A DNA stretch of 64,000 bases, taken from the NCBI GenBank assembly GCA_035041965.1, contig JAPYMA010001308.1:62001-126000 (forward strand), in the 5' to 3' direction. The position numbers were made by a program, and so were the translations under genes. A model generated the notes under the pieces. It saw only the letters and a program-made list of their open reading frames with translations, was not told where the DNA came from and did no database searches. Source of the DNA: Anisakis pegreffii (Eukaryota > Nematoda > Chromadorea > Rhabditida > Anisakidae). This document shows, piece by piece, positions 24,671 through 38,171 of this stretch (positions are counted from its first letter, which is position 1; each line of letters starts with the position of its first letter).

Positions 24671-27600
24671 CTGTAATTCACGTTTTGCGCACTAGACAAA
24701 GCTCTTTGCTATGATAGAATGTACACAAACGTGAAATGTGCAGTTAAAATTTACGAAACGTGAATGGAAAAGTTGCGATAAAGAATTATTGCTTGCTGAC
24801 ATAGCGATGCAACTAGAGATTGAGTTGATGGCAATGTAATTCATTTGAAGATTATGATTATTGTGGAGTTGCGATGCATTAAAGACGTTCAATGGGGGTT
24901 CGACGTTGAATCGCTTCGGTTTGTTCATTGACGAAAATAAATGTGGCCAACTCAATTCAAGAAGTTCAGAATTGGGCACTCGAAATTCCACAAGTACTTC
25001 GACACTCTAGCAATAATCAATGTTGATGCAGCATTTGATTGGCAATCGGGATTGCCAACTTAATGTTACTATTATTAGTACTACTATAGTAATCATTATT
25101 ATTGCTATTATTATTACTAATATTATTATTATCATTATTATTGCTGTTATTACTGTTATTAGCATTAGCATTATTTAAATCATAATGATGCTATTCATTG
25201 ATGAGCACGTTTCGAGTAGTTAATGGCAACCAAAACACACTTATGAGTTCATTACGGCTCAAGCTCTGTCCAAATCAATGGCCATCCCAACTCGAAACGT
25301 CCAGCTGAGTTTATTTTACTACTATCAATTCAACCATATACAGCGATTCTTGCACTGACGAAAAATTTTGGGGAAAACATGAAATGGACGAAGAATTCGA
25401 GCTTGGAATCTCATAAAATTGCAAATTTTTAAAAGGCTCAAGCCGAATTGCTCCTCGAAGTGGTGCGAAGACAGCGAAGAGCATTGAAAGCCTTCAAATG
25501 ATTACATCCCAACTTGAAAGCGTGACATTACCACTTCTATGACTTAAGCAATGAGTTCTCATTGAGTGTCTAAAATTATTCTTCGGTGAGATATCACAGG
25601 CAGAATATTTGACTGAAAGATCATGAGTATACTATAGGGCAAATCATGTTGGTGGTGAGGCAGCTTGGCTCAACTAACTTAATATTCGACACGCCATGAC
25701 AACGAAATTTGATTTAATCCTTATCATTTAGTAATCAGTCATACCTTACAGATAATCGTTCAGTGCTTTCGCTCATATTCGAGCACATAATCCAAAGCAG
25801 CCATAAATGACTTATCCATATTAATTAAATAACTAACTACATGTCGAATGCATCTCAACAAATGACACATTGAAAGTACATTGAAATAAGAGTAGCTTGA
25901 TTCACTGATTCCTTACTTCAGTGGTTAACAAAAAAAGCGTTCACCCTTGTCGGAGAGAGATATCTTGCTATCTCAGGTTTCAAATTGAAAACTGAAGCCA
26001 TCACAACTCCAGAAATAACCACGGAATGCCAATGGTGATAGCAATATTACTGCTATCAAATAAATCGGTTTCATTTCACCAAGCCTCTGAGATTCATAAC
26101 GTGATATTGGAGAACATTTCAAACGAGAGAAGATATTTCATTTGTATTATTCATATATTAATATCCTCTCCGCTATCTGCATCACGACGAAGGTCTTCAT
26201 AAAGAAGATATGAGAACTGCAAAACAAAAAACAAAAAGCATCAACTTACGTGAACTATAAATATCTGTGCTCGCTGCGCTAAGGTGACTGCCAATCCTAA
26301 GTACTGTGATCAGCACATTTATTAATATCTTCTCGCCAAACTTCATCACACTTCACCTGATCATCCTTACGGTCATCCTGAAAGTTCAATCAATCATAAA
26401 TTTTGCTAGTTTCGCTAACTTCTGACGGTATCAATCAGCACAATCAACGTTTAAAGTGACACAAGCGAACGCAACAAACAATATTACACGAACATCGATT
26501 GGATACGAAACAATGCAGCGCAACACTATCAACCTTTCAGATATTTCCAATAATTAGCACGAATCTTGCTCAAACAAAATACTTTCATAGGGTCGATTCC
26601 CCGAGGTCATTAGCCGCTGAAACCAAAACTTATGAGAGCGAATCTCGGAACCGGGCTGGTTGGCGATAACGAACGATAACAACGCTCATTTATGTCCATT
26701 AGTGATATGGATATTGCAAATTCAATTTACTCACTACCCTCATAATATTGTTCTTCTCTTTTCAACAAATTTTACCATTGTTTTTGCTCGATCATCAACC
26801 TTCCCTCGAAACTTAGCCCAGCTAGCTCAGAGAGTTACCTGCATACATGTTTAGATCAATCATATACATTATCAGATCAAATATCTTTATACTTCATGCC
26901 ATTTCTGCTTGAGATGGATATCGCTTAGGTTAATTCATAACGCGTTTGATTCAATGATACAATCAAGATTAACGAATTGTCTCCACTCTAATCGTGAGCG
27001 ATTTCATAGGCAACCAATCTTATTTCACATCCAACTGCAACTGCAAGAGAAATCACATTTTTAAGATAATACAAACAATCGGTCATGTGAAATAAAACAA
27101 CTGATTTGGTTGAAACGAAAACGAATGGAAGCACGCATGGTCTAGCGGAATATTCAGAAACTAGGCAAAAGCAAGTTAAGAAATCAAGCAAGTTTACTTG
27201 AAGTGAGAGGATTATTTCGAATACGCACAGATAGGAAATCAAAGTATAATGTGTCTACAATCGAAGTGTCGCTTGCGTATGCATGGAATGATCACCATAT
27301 TTGTTAAGTTTTATGGTTTTATGGCCAGAAGACGAATCAAAAAATTAATCAACCAACGTTGTTGGTCTCGCTGCAAATCGTATCAGTGAGGTAGAGAGAG
27401 GTATCGCTTAACGACGACGAGCATTGTTCAAGTGTACTGGCAAAGAGGCAGCAACAGTAGCAGCAGTTTCACTGAAATCACTCCCGAAGGAGCCACAAAA
27501 TTTGAATGAGTAATCACAAAAGCAAACAACAGCAGCAACACTCCAAATTACTTTGCTAATTCCACGATTCCAATTCAAATGAAATGCGCAAAAAGCGACT

Positions 27601-30600
27601 TGATTCCGATGTATTTCGGCTAATCCGTACACCAAATCCTCTCAAACAACAATGCGCATTCTCTCGATACGTTCATTGATTCGTTTTCGTGTTTCCCGTG
27701 TAACGTTGAGCTAATCTAAAGTTTCAAAATTCACTTGGATCATGAGTATGGTCAGAGAATATGATTAGTGTTAATCGCTCGCGATCGCTCGCTGAATCCG
27801 GGTAACACTTGACGAGCTTAGACTGATCCGACCGGCCCAATTAAAGCTTAGACCAGCACTGATAGGCCAGTGAATTAGTTGAAATTGTGCTAATGTCAGC
27901 CGTATTGCCGTATGCAACATATGCGTAGAAACACGTACAAATTGATTTAAGTCCTAATGATGCAATGTGAGCAAAGTGATATAATCGTATTTCACAGCAC
28001 TCTTGCGCGCATTGTTCGTCATTTTCGATCACTTCTCTCTACCTCAATCCATGTTTTGTTGACGTTGTTTCATAACCTCCCCGACTCCTTAATATGTCCA
28101 TATTGAGGTCGAAAAGTCCGGCTCCAAAAAAAATTCTCCAAATGTTCACATATGAGAATTGACATCATCGCATTTGTTTGTTGCTTCAGTGTCCCTTACT
28201 ACGAGCACCGGCAACACTCAGAAACACTGACTGTTTCCAGCGTCGCACGGCAAGATCTTTAAAATTCCCGAAATACCTAGAAATCGCTTAAACTAAATTA
28301 ATCGAGGACAAATGTAATTATGACAAATCCACCATTCAGAGAATATCACAACCATGCACGTCACTAAGGTTTCACTTGTTATCATCTTAATCAACCGACT
28401 AATAATCTCATCTAATATTTCTATCCGAACTATGCGGTCGAGTAAATAGCAAATGAATATCTTTCCCTCCCTAACTCCAACTGTAAAGTGAACTCCATTA
28501 AAAAACTGCAATAAAGCACTTCAATCAACTTCTACTCGCTTCTCCACTCGGTTGTGTCGGTCGCATTTATGTACAGAATCGAACGCGCATCAATCTTTTG
28601 TGGTAATTTTATCGGTTTTATTCAAAGTCACATTTATTGATCAGAAGGGAATTCGGTTCTGGTTTAATGTTGGTTGCAACTAAGCGATTCTAATCATGAA
28701 ATACTTCACATTCACTAACGAGCCACTCGTTCATCGTCGTTCATTCCAGTGCATTTAATCAAGGCTACCGTCATAAATTCTCCAAAAACAATAAATTAGA
28801 CTAAAAGTGCACCACGGACGATCAAGAGTCTCCTAAAGTTTCGTTTCTTCATCATGAGAGCGAAAGCAAGCCCGCAGCCAGTCAGCCAGCATATATGCAC
28901 ACATGTCCATATGAAGCCAACAAACAAGCATACTCGAAGTAAACAAACGAGTCAAACGAAATTGATAAACAAATTGATTCGGATGTGCTGAACAAGCTTG
29001 TATCCCGGCTACATTCTCATATGATCGGTAAGTACATTGCTCAATCCACTGGAAGATTATGCTAGGCATATGCTTACACAAACACTCGCTTTCGTTCTAT
29101 TCATTATCATTAATTAAACGGAAATATCCGTCATAAATCCTCACTAACGTTCACTCCATTATACCAGTTCAACAAACAGCATTTCGCAAAGTGATCCCTT
29201 AATTCATTCATGTACTTTCATGATCATCTCATCCACTCACTAAATTGTTATGATAACCAATTTCTGCCACAAATTTCTACCGAATCTGGTAGCAACAATT
29301 AACGACGACACAAACGCCCGAATCGTCCAGATGTCTTCGATATATATGTATCAATACGATTGCTAAACGAATCTCAATGAATGTGAAATAAATCAACACA
29401 ATAAAATTTGGAATGCGGCAAATAAATAAGACGTTATTAGAGTCTCGAATGAATTGATTCAATAATGTTAAGACAATAAACCGATAAAATGCCAATAATT
29501 AGGGCTCGTAGTTCATCTTCAATCAAATAACGTTAAGGCTAATTCCAAAGCAAACCACCGCTAGTGGCTCTTGATTTTAATGTCAGCTGTTCAATGCCTT
29601 CCTTCATCCACCTATCTGTCTTGTAGCGTTCTTCTCGTCGTTGGTGCGATAAGCCGCCGTTCGCGATCAACCATATTCATTTCATTTCATTTCATTTCTT
29701 AATCAAAACTTTACATCTGCTTCCACTTATTCCATCGATCATCCACACATTCAAAATGTAACTCCGTTGAGTTGTTGTTTCGACGAGTTTGTCAGTTTGT
29801 TAATACCCATGTATTATGTTTTATAAATTATTTACAACACTTTCATCGTAACAGCGAAAAACATCATCAGCTCGATACGATAGATCGCTGCCTATTCGAA
29901 ATGCCTCTCACGTATTCTGATTCACTTCATTTCATTACCAGTCCACAAATCAATGCAACTGATAATTATTATAATGGAATTGAACTGATAATTACACTGA
30001 TATTATTCGAACGCAACAAAGAACAGATATTTACGAAGCACTTTCCACCTCACTTGACTGCTAGCGATTTAAGATCAAACACGTTTCGGACGATCACGTT
30101 GGTCAAATAATTGAGAGCAATTTAGATATGCACAATGGAAAAATTAGTGATTAAGAATGTAGGATATACTGTAAAATTTTCTCAAATATCATATCATTGA
30201 GAGCCTCTAATTCAGCCATACTGCAAAACAGTGATCTTCTTTTCAGTTTCATATCTTCCAATCAGCCAAATGAATCGAATTGCTGCTTCAGACACCTTTT
30301 GTGCAATTACAAGCACTCGATGAACACGCATAAAAACATTACAAAGATGCAATGCTTTTAATCAAGAAAATATATCGTCTATTGTTGTACAATATTTGAA
30401 CCTTATCAAAGTATCAGCTGTAATATCAATTCAGTTGAATTAATCAATTCGCATTCATCCAAATTAATCAGAAAAAACTGCGAAAAATTTCAAATTACGC
30501 GTCTGCAGCCAAACCAAAATCTGTCATTTGGTTAGAGTTTGTAACCAGAAAAGAAAAATTAATTGCAACACACAACGTTCAGTGGTCACAGTACATTCTC

Positions 30601-33600
30601 GGAACCACAACGATCAATTTTTGGTTCGACTCACTTCAGCCTCTCCCGTATGACATGAACACCTCAAATGATTCCTCTACCTCATCATTAATTTATTTGT
30701 CACGTTTCGATCGCGTTGTATCAGTTTTCAGCGGTAGTTTCATCTTACAATTTCACTGAGTTTAGTGGTGGTGGTGGTGATCACATTTCCAAGCCACCAT
30801 CGTTTACACTTCGAATCGCCCTCATTGACGACCTCGTCTTGATAGCGCTAATTGCTATCGGCATATCGTGAACAGTTGCTGGTTTTTTTTTCTGATGTGG
30901 AGATGTGTGCAAAAAGCAAGTGTGAACAACGTTGGAATTGATGAAAGTGCTCAAAAAACAAATGCTCAATGCTTTTTAATGCAATCCCATCCGAAACACA
31001 CTCTTCAGCGAGCTGAAAGCGAACCAAAATTAAACGATGCGTCTTTTGAAAACAGCTGAAAATGATTCGATCATCATCATTACGTTCACTACACCACCAC
31101 TACTCACTCATTAAGTTTATTGACTCAAGAATGGATTAATGCATTCGCTAAAATCTAGCATTTAGAGATTCTTTGACGAGAAAAGTCCAGTTTTTTTGGC
31201 TTGGTCATCTCCAGTTTTTCACCCACGATTGCGAGTCGATTGAATGACGTCAGCGGAAAACATCCTCGATTGGATGACGGAACGGAATAATTGATCAAGG
31301 AAAAACGCATGCGTATTTGCTCATTCTTTAACTTGTTTACTCTTTTTCGAGTACTCAACTGCTTTATCAGATTGTACGCAAGAAATTGTGCAGAAATACG
31401 TCACTCAAAAATCATTATGCATGAAAAAATTTTCACTGGACGAAATACTAACAACGTAAGATGCAAGATCGTGTAAGATCTTTAGATTAGTGCCCAGGAA
31501 ACTTAATTAGAACTGCTTGAAATTTTTCATGTGAAATGAAATTCTTTTCTTCATGGTATTCCACGAGGATGAGATTGATAGAATTCATGCTGAGCAAGTG
31601 AAGAGCTCAACAACTAAAAAGGCTAACAGTTTTCCAAAGATAGAATCTGAAAACGCGTGATTTTAAAATTTACTTTTCAGTGACAACAAGGTCGCCTAAA
31701 TTGTAATCAGCTGCAATTGCCAATTGAATATCTATCTCCTCAATCTGATTTTAAGGAAAGCTGACAGGAACGGATTAATTAAGATCACTTAGCATTGACC
31801 GATAAGGAGTTAGCTGATAATTGTATCATTCTGTGTATGGTTCAATTCAAGTGATCACTGGCGAAGCGACACTTATTTCTTATTGAACTTAAACATTTGA
31901 GATACATCTCCGGATCGTCATAAACGAACGCATTGTTTGTCTTGAAGAAATACGAGCTAAATGCGTGTAATCGAATACATCCAGCCTCAATCAACAAAAT
32001 GATGACCAAATAACGTGTGAAATCTAAATCTGTTGATGGACTACACTGACTGCATCATGATATTAGAAAACATTTGCATAACGACCAAAAAAAACGAACG
32101 AACAGATATTTGTGATGTTGAGGAATGAAGCAAGAAGACAAAGGCAACGAATCGTGAACACATTCAGTTTGCAGTAGCACATCGTGAAGAGTTTTTTACT
32201 CTAGCCTTTCACGAATACTATAGACGTTTGAAGTGCGAACAAACGATCAAAAATTTGTCAGTCAGCTCAAAATTGCAGTTTTACTGCACTGCACCCGTTT
32301 CAACTGCAAACTCTTGCCGTTTCCTCATTGAATTCCGCCGAAAAAAATGCCACCTCTTACGTCAGTCCTCATCCAACTGCAGAGTTCTTCTGAATCGTTA
32401 AGTTCTATTTTTAAGTTCGCCAAGCGCTTATTACTCGTACTATTGCGAAGACATACTCATATCGCATATATTTCAAAGGTTCTGATCGCAAACTGACGAT
32501 GAGATGATTTCGTTCGAAATTTCTTGCTGAGTGAAATGCTGCTGATGATGAGGATTGTTTTAGACCAGTCGGTTTTCTTTCTGAGTTGTGAAATCGCACG
32601 AAAAAAAACTGAATGATGCATACAGATGCAGTGAAGAGCTGCTAGTAGCTCTAGATGATGCAAGAAATGCAGAATGTTTCGGTGTGTGTGTGTGTTGAAC
32701 GTAAGTGTTTGTGAATTTTTAGAAGAAAGGAAGGAATGCTTGCATTCGATGGGGGAAAAAATGCTTCGTAATCGTAATTGTTCATCCTTCACCAGAATCA
32801 GAAGTAAACGAGCCGTATTTTGCATTCATGCAGAAATAATTTGCGCTAATTTGAATCCGTTGCCATAATGCGATAATTATCGTCTGCTTTTGCGTTTCTA
32901 TCGCAAAGATCACCCGAACCCAAACACAATCGCGAAAATAGCCGAGCAAGCGTTGGAATGAATTCGATTCGGATTCAGCCGTCATGGAATCTCAACTGTG
33001 CGGAATCAACGATGCATTTTTCAAATAATGATCCTCAAATACAGACATGAGTGTCTGGTCTAGAATGCGTGATCTGAGAAGCATGATCAGTTCGGACGGA
33101 ATTTTGTTGACTTATTTTGAACAGTTCCACCATTGAAATGGTTCATGACAAGCATGAAAAGGGCTTTATTCAGGGACAGAAATTGCATGAAATTATGACT
33201 CTACTAAAAACGTTGCTAAGCGAATCTGCTAACCGCTACAATCAGTGAATCTGACGGAATCTCAAAATCTCACCTAAACAAAAACGTTGCTTTCACCAAC
33301 AAAAATCACTATTAATGATTTATGAGTGATCATTTTCCTGAAAAACACATTTGTGAATAATATGCAAATAAATGCTTTTGTTTTAATTTCCTCTTTGTGT
33401 GTTTTCACCGCATTGGCGCTGCTGAATGATCAATTCAAGCCTACTGAAAGAAACTGTGATAAACGACTGGTTGAATAGGTTTGCATATCAATGCACCAAA
33501 AAAAAAAACTCATTCAATAGCCCCATCTCATAAATTCTCTCAAATGAGATATAACTATACGATGCTCATTGTCTCGCTTTTTCATATGAATTATATCATT

Positions 33601-36600
33601 TCAAAGAATGCTTAGAAGCAATAAATCATGCAGACGGACGCAATCACATATTCACAATCCAGCTGTTTGATTTTTTTTTTGCAAATTATGTCCAGACTCT
33701 TGGATGATTACACCTTGATGAATATCATTTTTAGAAATAAATTTCTGAGCAATGAGCAATTCTTTCCGCGAACCAATCAGAAAACAACGTTCCAAAAGAA
33801 CTTCCACTCAATTTTCACTCGTTTTGATGTCATCAAAATAACATCACCACAAATCTTCCGTCTTATTTTTGTCGATTCATTCCAATATGAATGGTGTGTT
33901 TTTTTTGCAAAGTTAATGCGTGGATGAAAGGAATGAAAATTCGTGCACCGTCGAGTTAAAAGCTTATCAGCTTATCGATTGAAGTGCTTGAAATGATGAA
34001 GATTGACTGAGTGATTCACTGAATGAATGTGCAAAATTAAGAATAAACTAGAAGCGTTTAAATATGTAATTGCGTTACGTTACACACCAGCGAGCAGACA
34101 GACGTAACGTTTTGCGTACGTTACGTTCCGATGCAATTGAATTGCGTCGAGATGGATTCGATTCACTGGATGACATAAGCAGTGATGTGCCAGCCATCAT
34201 TTATGGATTATCGCTGGAAAACATCGCAGGTTGAACACATCGAACAAAGATCAGCACTTTTACGGCCTCAAACAAGCCAGCCATTCATCCTGTCCACCCG
34301 TAGACATCCACAGCTCATTGATTGAAATGACAAAAGATAACGGCCGGCCTATCAGCTGCTAAGGAACTCATTCGGATCGTGATGGATGGATGGATGCGTG
34401 CATGAATGCGATCACATTTAGACAAGCATTTGAAAATACTAAAAATACCATTTTCAGATGCACCCAAACAAAATTCAACTCTTCAACGAAACCGCTGATA
34501 CCGAATGTTGATGTCTCAACGTATGACTGTTTAGAAATCATGAGATTAAGATTTTTAAAATGACGCAGAACGTAGGCGAAGCAATGATTCAACATCATCG
34601 ATGAATCACAAGAAACACGAGAGAAATGGCAACTTGAAGTTAACATTTTCAGCTAAAAATATCTCCATGGGAAGAAGCTGATGCTAAGAAATTGAGCTTG
34701 TAATCGGTTAGGAAACCTTCGGACTGGTATATGTGACTACCGACTAAGTTCTAGGAGCAAAACAAGCGATATTATCGGTGAACCGAAAAAAAACCATTAT
34801 GAATACATAATAAGCGCAATAAGAAGTTGTAACATACTCATAAATACACTCATTATGTGACCATAAAAAGCGCTGGGTCATATTTGAATGAAAGTAATAA
34901 ATGTTTCCAACTGACGATGCGCTTGTCAGATAAACACTTCACATCAAGAATACAGCTTCAATGTGAAACACTTGAAGTCTTAATGACGCTCTTTAATAGT
35001 TTATAATTGGGCTTGTTAGCCAAACTTAGAGCAGCTCTCCGCTTGTTCGTCACGCTTCAATCACGTTGTCGTCAATGCATTGGATCTGTTTGCGAACTTC
35101 GACACTCGCCATTTGAATCCTCATTATTAATCTCCATACATACACATTTGTTACTTAAGGCTCAAATAAGCATAAATTTGTGCATAAGGCTAGTAATGAG
35201 AAATTCGAGAACCTGCTCAACACAGCCAACATATCAACTATTCCCGTTGATTTGGGAACCGAGAATGCAAATGATTCGAAATCATTTCACGACGTCCGAT
35301 GTTCATAAAGGGGTTAACTCAGAGGCGGAATCCGATTCGGAGATTTTGAAAGTGAAAGTAATGTCAGGTGACTTCGAGGGAATAAGTTGGAGTCAGGGAT
35401 CCGAGTTCATAGGGAACACTTCAGATCACAAAACGATGCCTGCGCTCGTTTCGTATTGTAAAAACAAGATGTGCCCGGCTCAAGTGTGAAGCTTGAACGA
35501 TTGTGGATGGGTAATAAAGCTAAATGTGATTGACATTTGAAAATTGAACTTGCACAGAGGATGAATGCGATGTGATCGCGAATTATCGCGATAATGTAAT
35601 GTGATGAAATGGTAATCTCACCATCTCATTTAATTCCGTCATCGTATTATTCAGCTTCTAAAAAGCTCACTTATCTAACAAAAGAACAATTTTTGCCCAT
35701 TAACTAACGATCAAGAACCGAGTCGTAATGATCATTTAGTGATCATATTAGCACCTCATTCCGATTGAAATTTCAAATATGTTTTTTTGGAATTTAGCAC
35801 AACCAATTAAACGACGTAAAGCACAAACGAAGAGACAAAAGTCAAATAGCAAATTGCAATGGAATGTAAATAATTATTGATGACATTTGCGATGCCAAAT
35901 GAATAAATGAAATAAATTTCAAGTTGGAACGTATGTGAATGCGGTGGTAGTTGTCAATGAGCTCAGTCGCCTCATAGTCTTTAATATAGCCACTGAGATT
36001 ACCGCAGATAAGGCCTATTGTACAAATTAAACACATATTGAATGAAGAAGACTTCCTTCGTTCATTCACGATCATCAATATGCGTCGATATTGGTGCAAT
36101 TAATCAAAGGTACTCACTGCTCCACAACCTGACAACAGTTTCGATTTGCTCAGGCCACAATCAAGCAGCATCCTTACGGTCAGAACGCAGTCTAGACAAA
36201 ACATTCGTACTGTCCATAAGGTCTAATCATTTGCCAATTTGAAAGAATATCAAAAGGACGAACACGTCAACATCGAGTCAAAATCTGGATTGACACAGCC
36301 AATGCCATAGTAAAATCACCAGTAACGGTGGATTAGGAAAGAGGACACAGTTAGTTTGGAATAAATAAATGATGAGGGAACAGATCAAAGTGATTATTTG
36401 CGTTCGAATAAGTGATTTCAGAGTCAGATTTCGGACGGATTCTGTTGAAGGCTGTGCTGTGTTGTGTGTAAATGTGTTAAACGATCAGCTTAGCACTTCA
36501 GTAGCAGCTGAGTGCTGATGCTGTTGCTTACTCTTCAGGATAGCAGCAGCAGTACAACAACACAAGAGAGCGGGCGGAGCGTTTAACACTTGTCTTATTT

Positions 36601-38171
36601 TAACTTGGCTCATCCTCATCCTCATCGTCATCGTCGTGGCTTAGCTTGTTGCTTGGATTAGTGTGCTCTTCTCGGCTGATGTACTGCTCTCAGCTGCTGC
36701 TGCTGCGGTGGCAGCAGCAATAAATTCAACGAGTTGACTTGACCATTTTATTTGACTCAGACTCAAATTAACGGGCCACAATTCAATTCCACCTCTACTG
36801 AATCATTGAGCATTTCTGGCCATATTAGCATACACATGCGCCTAGCACGTCTCACACCTCAAAACATTCTGGCTTTTTTTTCGTCTACGCTTCATATCCG
36901 TCATAATACTGCATAATGTTTAAATTTAAACAATGTTGGTTGTCACCATCATCAATATTACCACATTGCTCGTAAACCATGCCTAATTACGATGATCACT
37001 GAAGCATCTAATTGACTCTTCGCAATTCCTTTCGTCGCTTATTAAAAAACCTTCATGACTGACTCTCTTCCGTCATTTATGTGAAACGCATAACATTCGT
37101 AATGATTGATGCTCAATGAAAGACGTGATGAATTTTCATTTATCATCATATTTATTTTAAATTTTCCGTGAAACAGTGAAAAATAAATTGAATTTATTCG
37201 CTGTTGTCAGCGTTGGTCTTCTTCGGATTTGGTAGATTCCAAATATCTCATCAGTATGTTATTGCTAACATAAGCTATGTCATATTATGCAAATGATATC
37301 CTAAACATACGTCAACTATTTAAATACCCTCACAATGCATTGCTGAATTGCAACAAATTTTTAGAGTAGTTGAGGCGTTGACGTTTTGCTACATATCCAT
37401 TCTTAATCGTTTCTCCATTATGCGATGTCGTCTCATGTGACACAAAAATTTCCTCAAATAATTTTTTTCGTTTCAAACCACTGAAAAATGAGCACCGTGT
37501 GAATGAAATGATCAACACACACACACACTCAAACATTCTATTGTTGATGCTTTTTATCGAGTATCCCGAAGAGCCAACCACCTTTAAGCCAGTTCTAATG
37601 ATTTCATTCTGCGAAAAATGCAATGCAACTTGTCATCAACATTTTATGCATCCAGTAAATTGAATATTCACTGACGAGCACGGGATGCGTCAGATTTGTT
37701 TGAATTCCTGTGATTGAACAATAACAACAACAACAACAATCAAGTAGTCATGAGTGATTGAACTGATTAGATGGATAGATGCAAGATGCAAATCGTTGAT
37801 TTTTTGATATTTGATGGTCACAGCATTGAAATTCGCTTGGCGGAATTACTTCACGGAACAAGCATCGTTTTCTAGGAACGTATATGAAAGAATATTTGTC
37901 ATTAGACATTCGCTATCAAACAAAACAATAGTCGGCGTATTAGCGGAGACGAAGAATCGTAATGAAACAACGAATGAAACCAAAAAAATTCATGCAGAGA
38001 TCCGTTCGAATGCATATTGGATGATGTGGGCTAAATATTGCAGTCTATGGTTATGTTGTGCTGCAGATGAAAATTATGTTGCGATCAATAAATATGTCAA
38101 ATACAGCGAATAATTTTCGATAGAAACAATCCGAATGACTGACAAGATAAGTTCTCAAGCGAGTGATATGA
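24671..38171. other. large gene-poor interval
   Basis: Nothing I can assign. The interval holds a TAT/AAT-type microsatellite at about 25060-25190, overlapping palindromic ACGTTACGT-like words at about 34078-34130, CAG/CTG-rich DNA at 36500-36720, and scattered open frames without splice or family support. The longest is 35007-35489 on the plus strand, 160 codons. Unseen short exons are possible. Confidence 0.5.

Noticed and set aside
26580..26640. GGTCGATTCCCC word resembling a tRNA B box
   Set aside because: No matching A box, acceptor stem or cloverleaf could be drawn around it.
29772..30110. 112-codon plus-strand frame
   Set aside because: No domain, signal peptide or splice support.
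35007..35489. 160-codon plus-strand open frame, the longest outside recognised genes
   Set aside because: No recognisable product, no clear start context, no consistent splice partners; this length can arise by chance in 64 kb.
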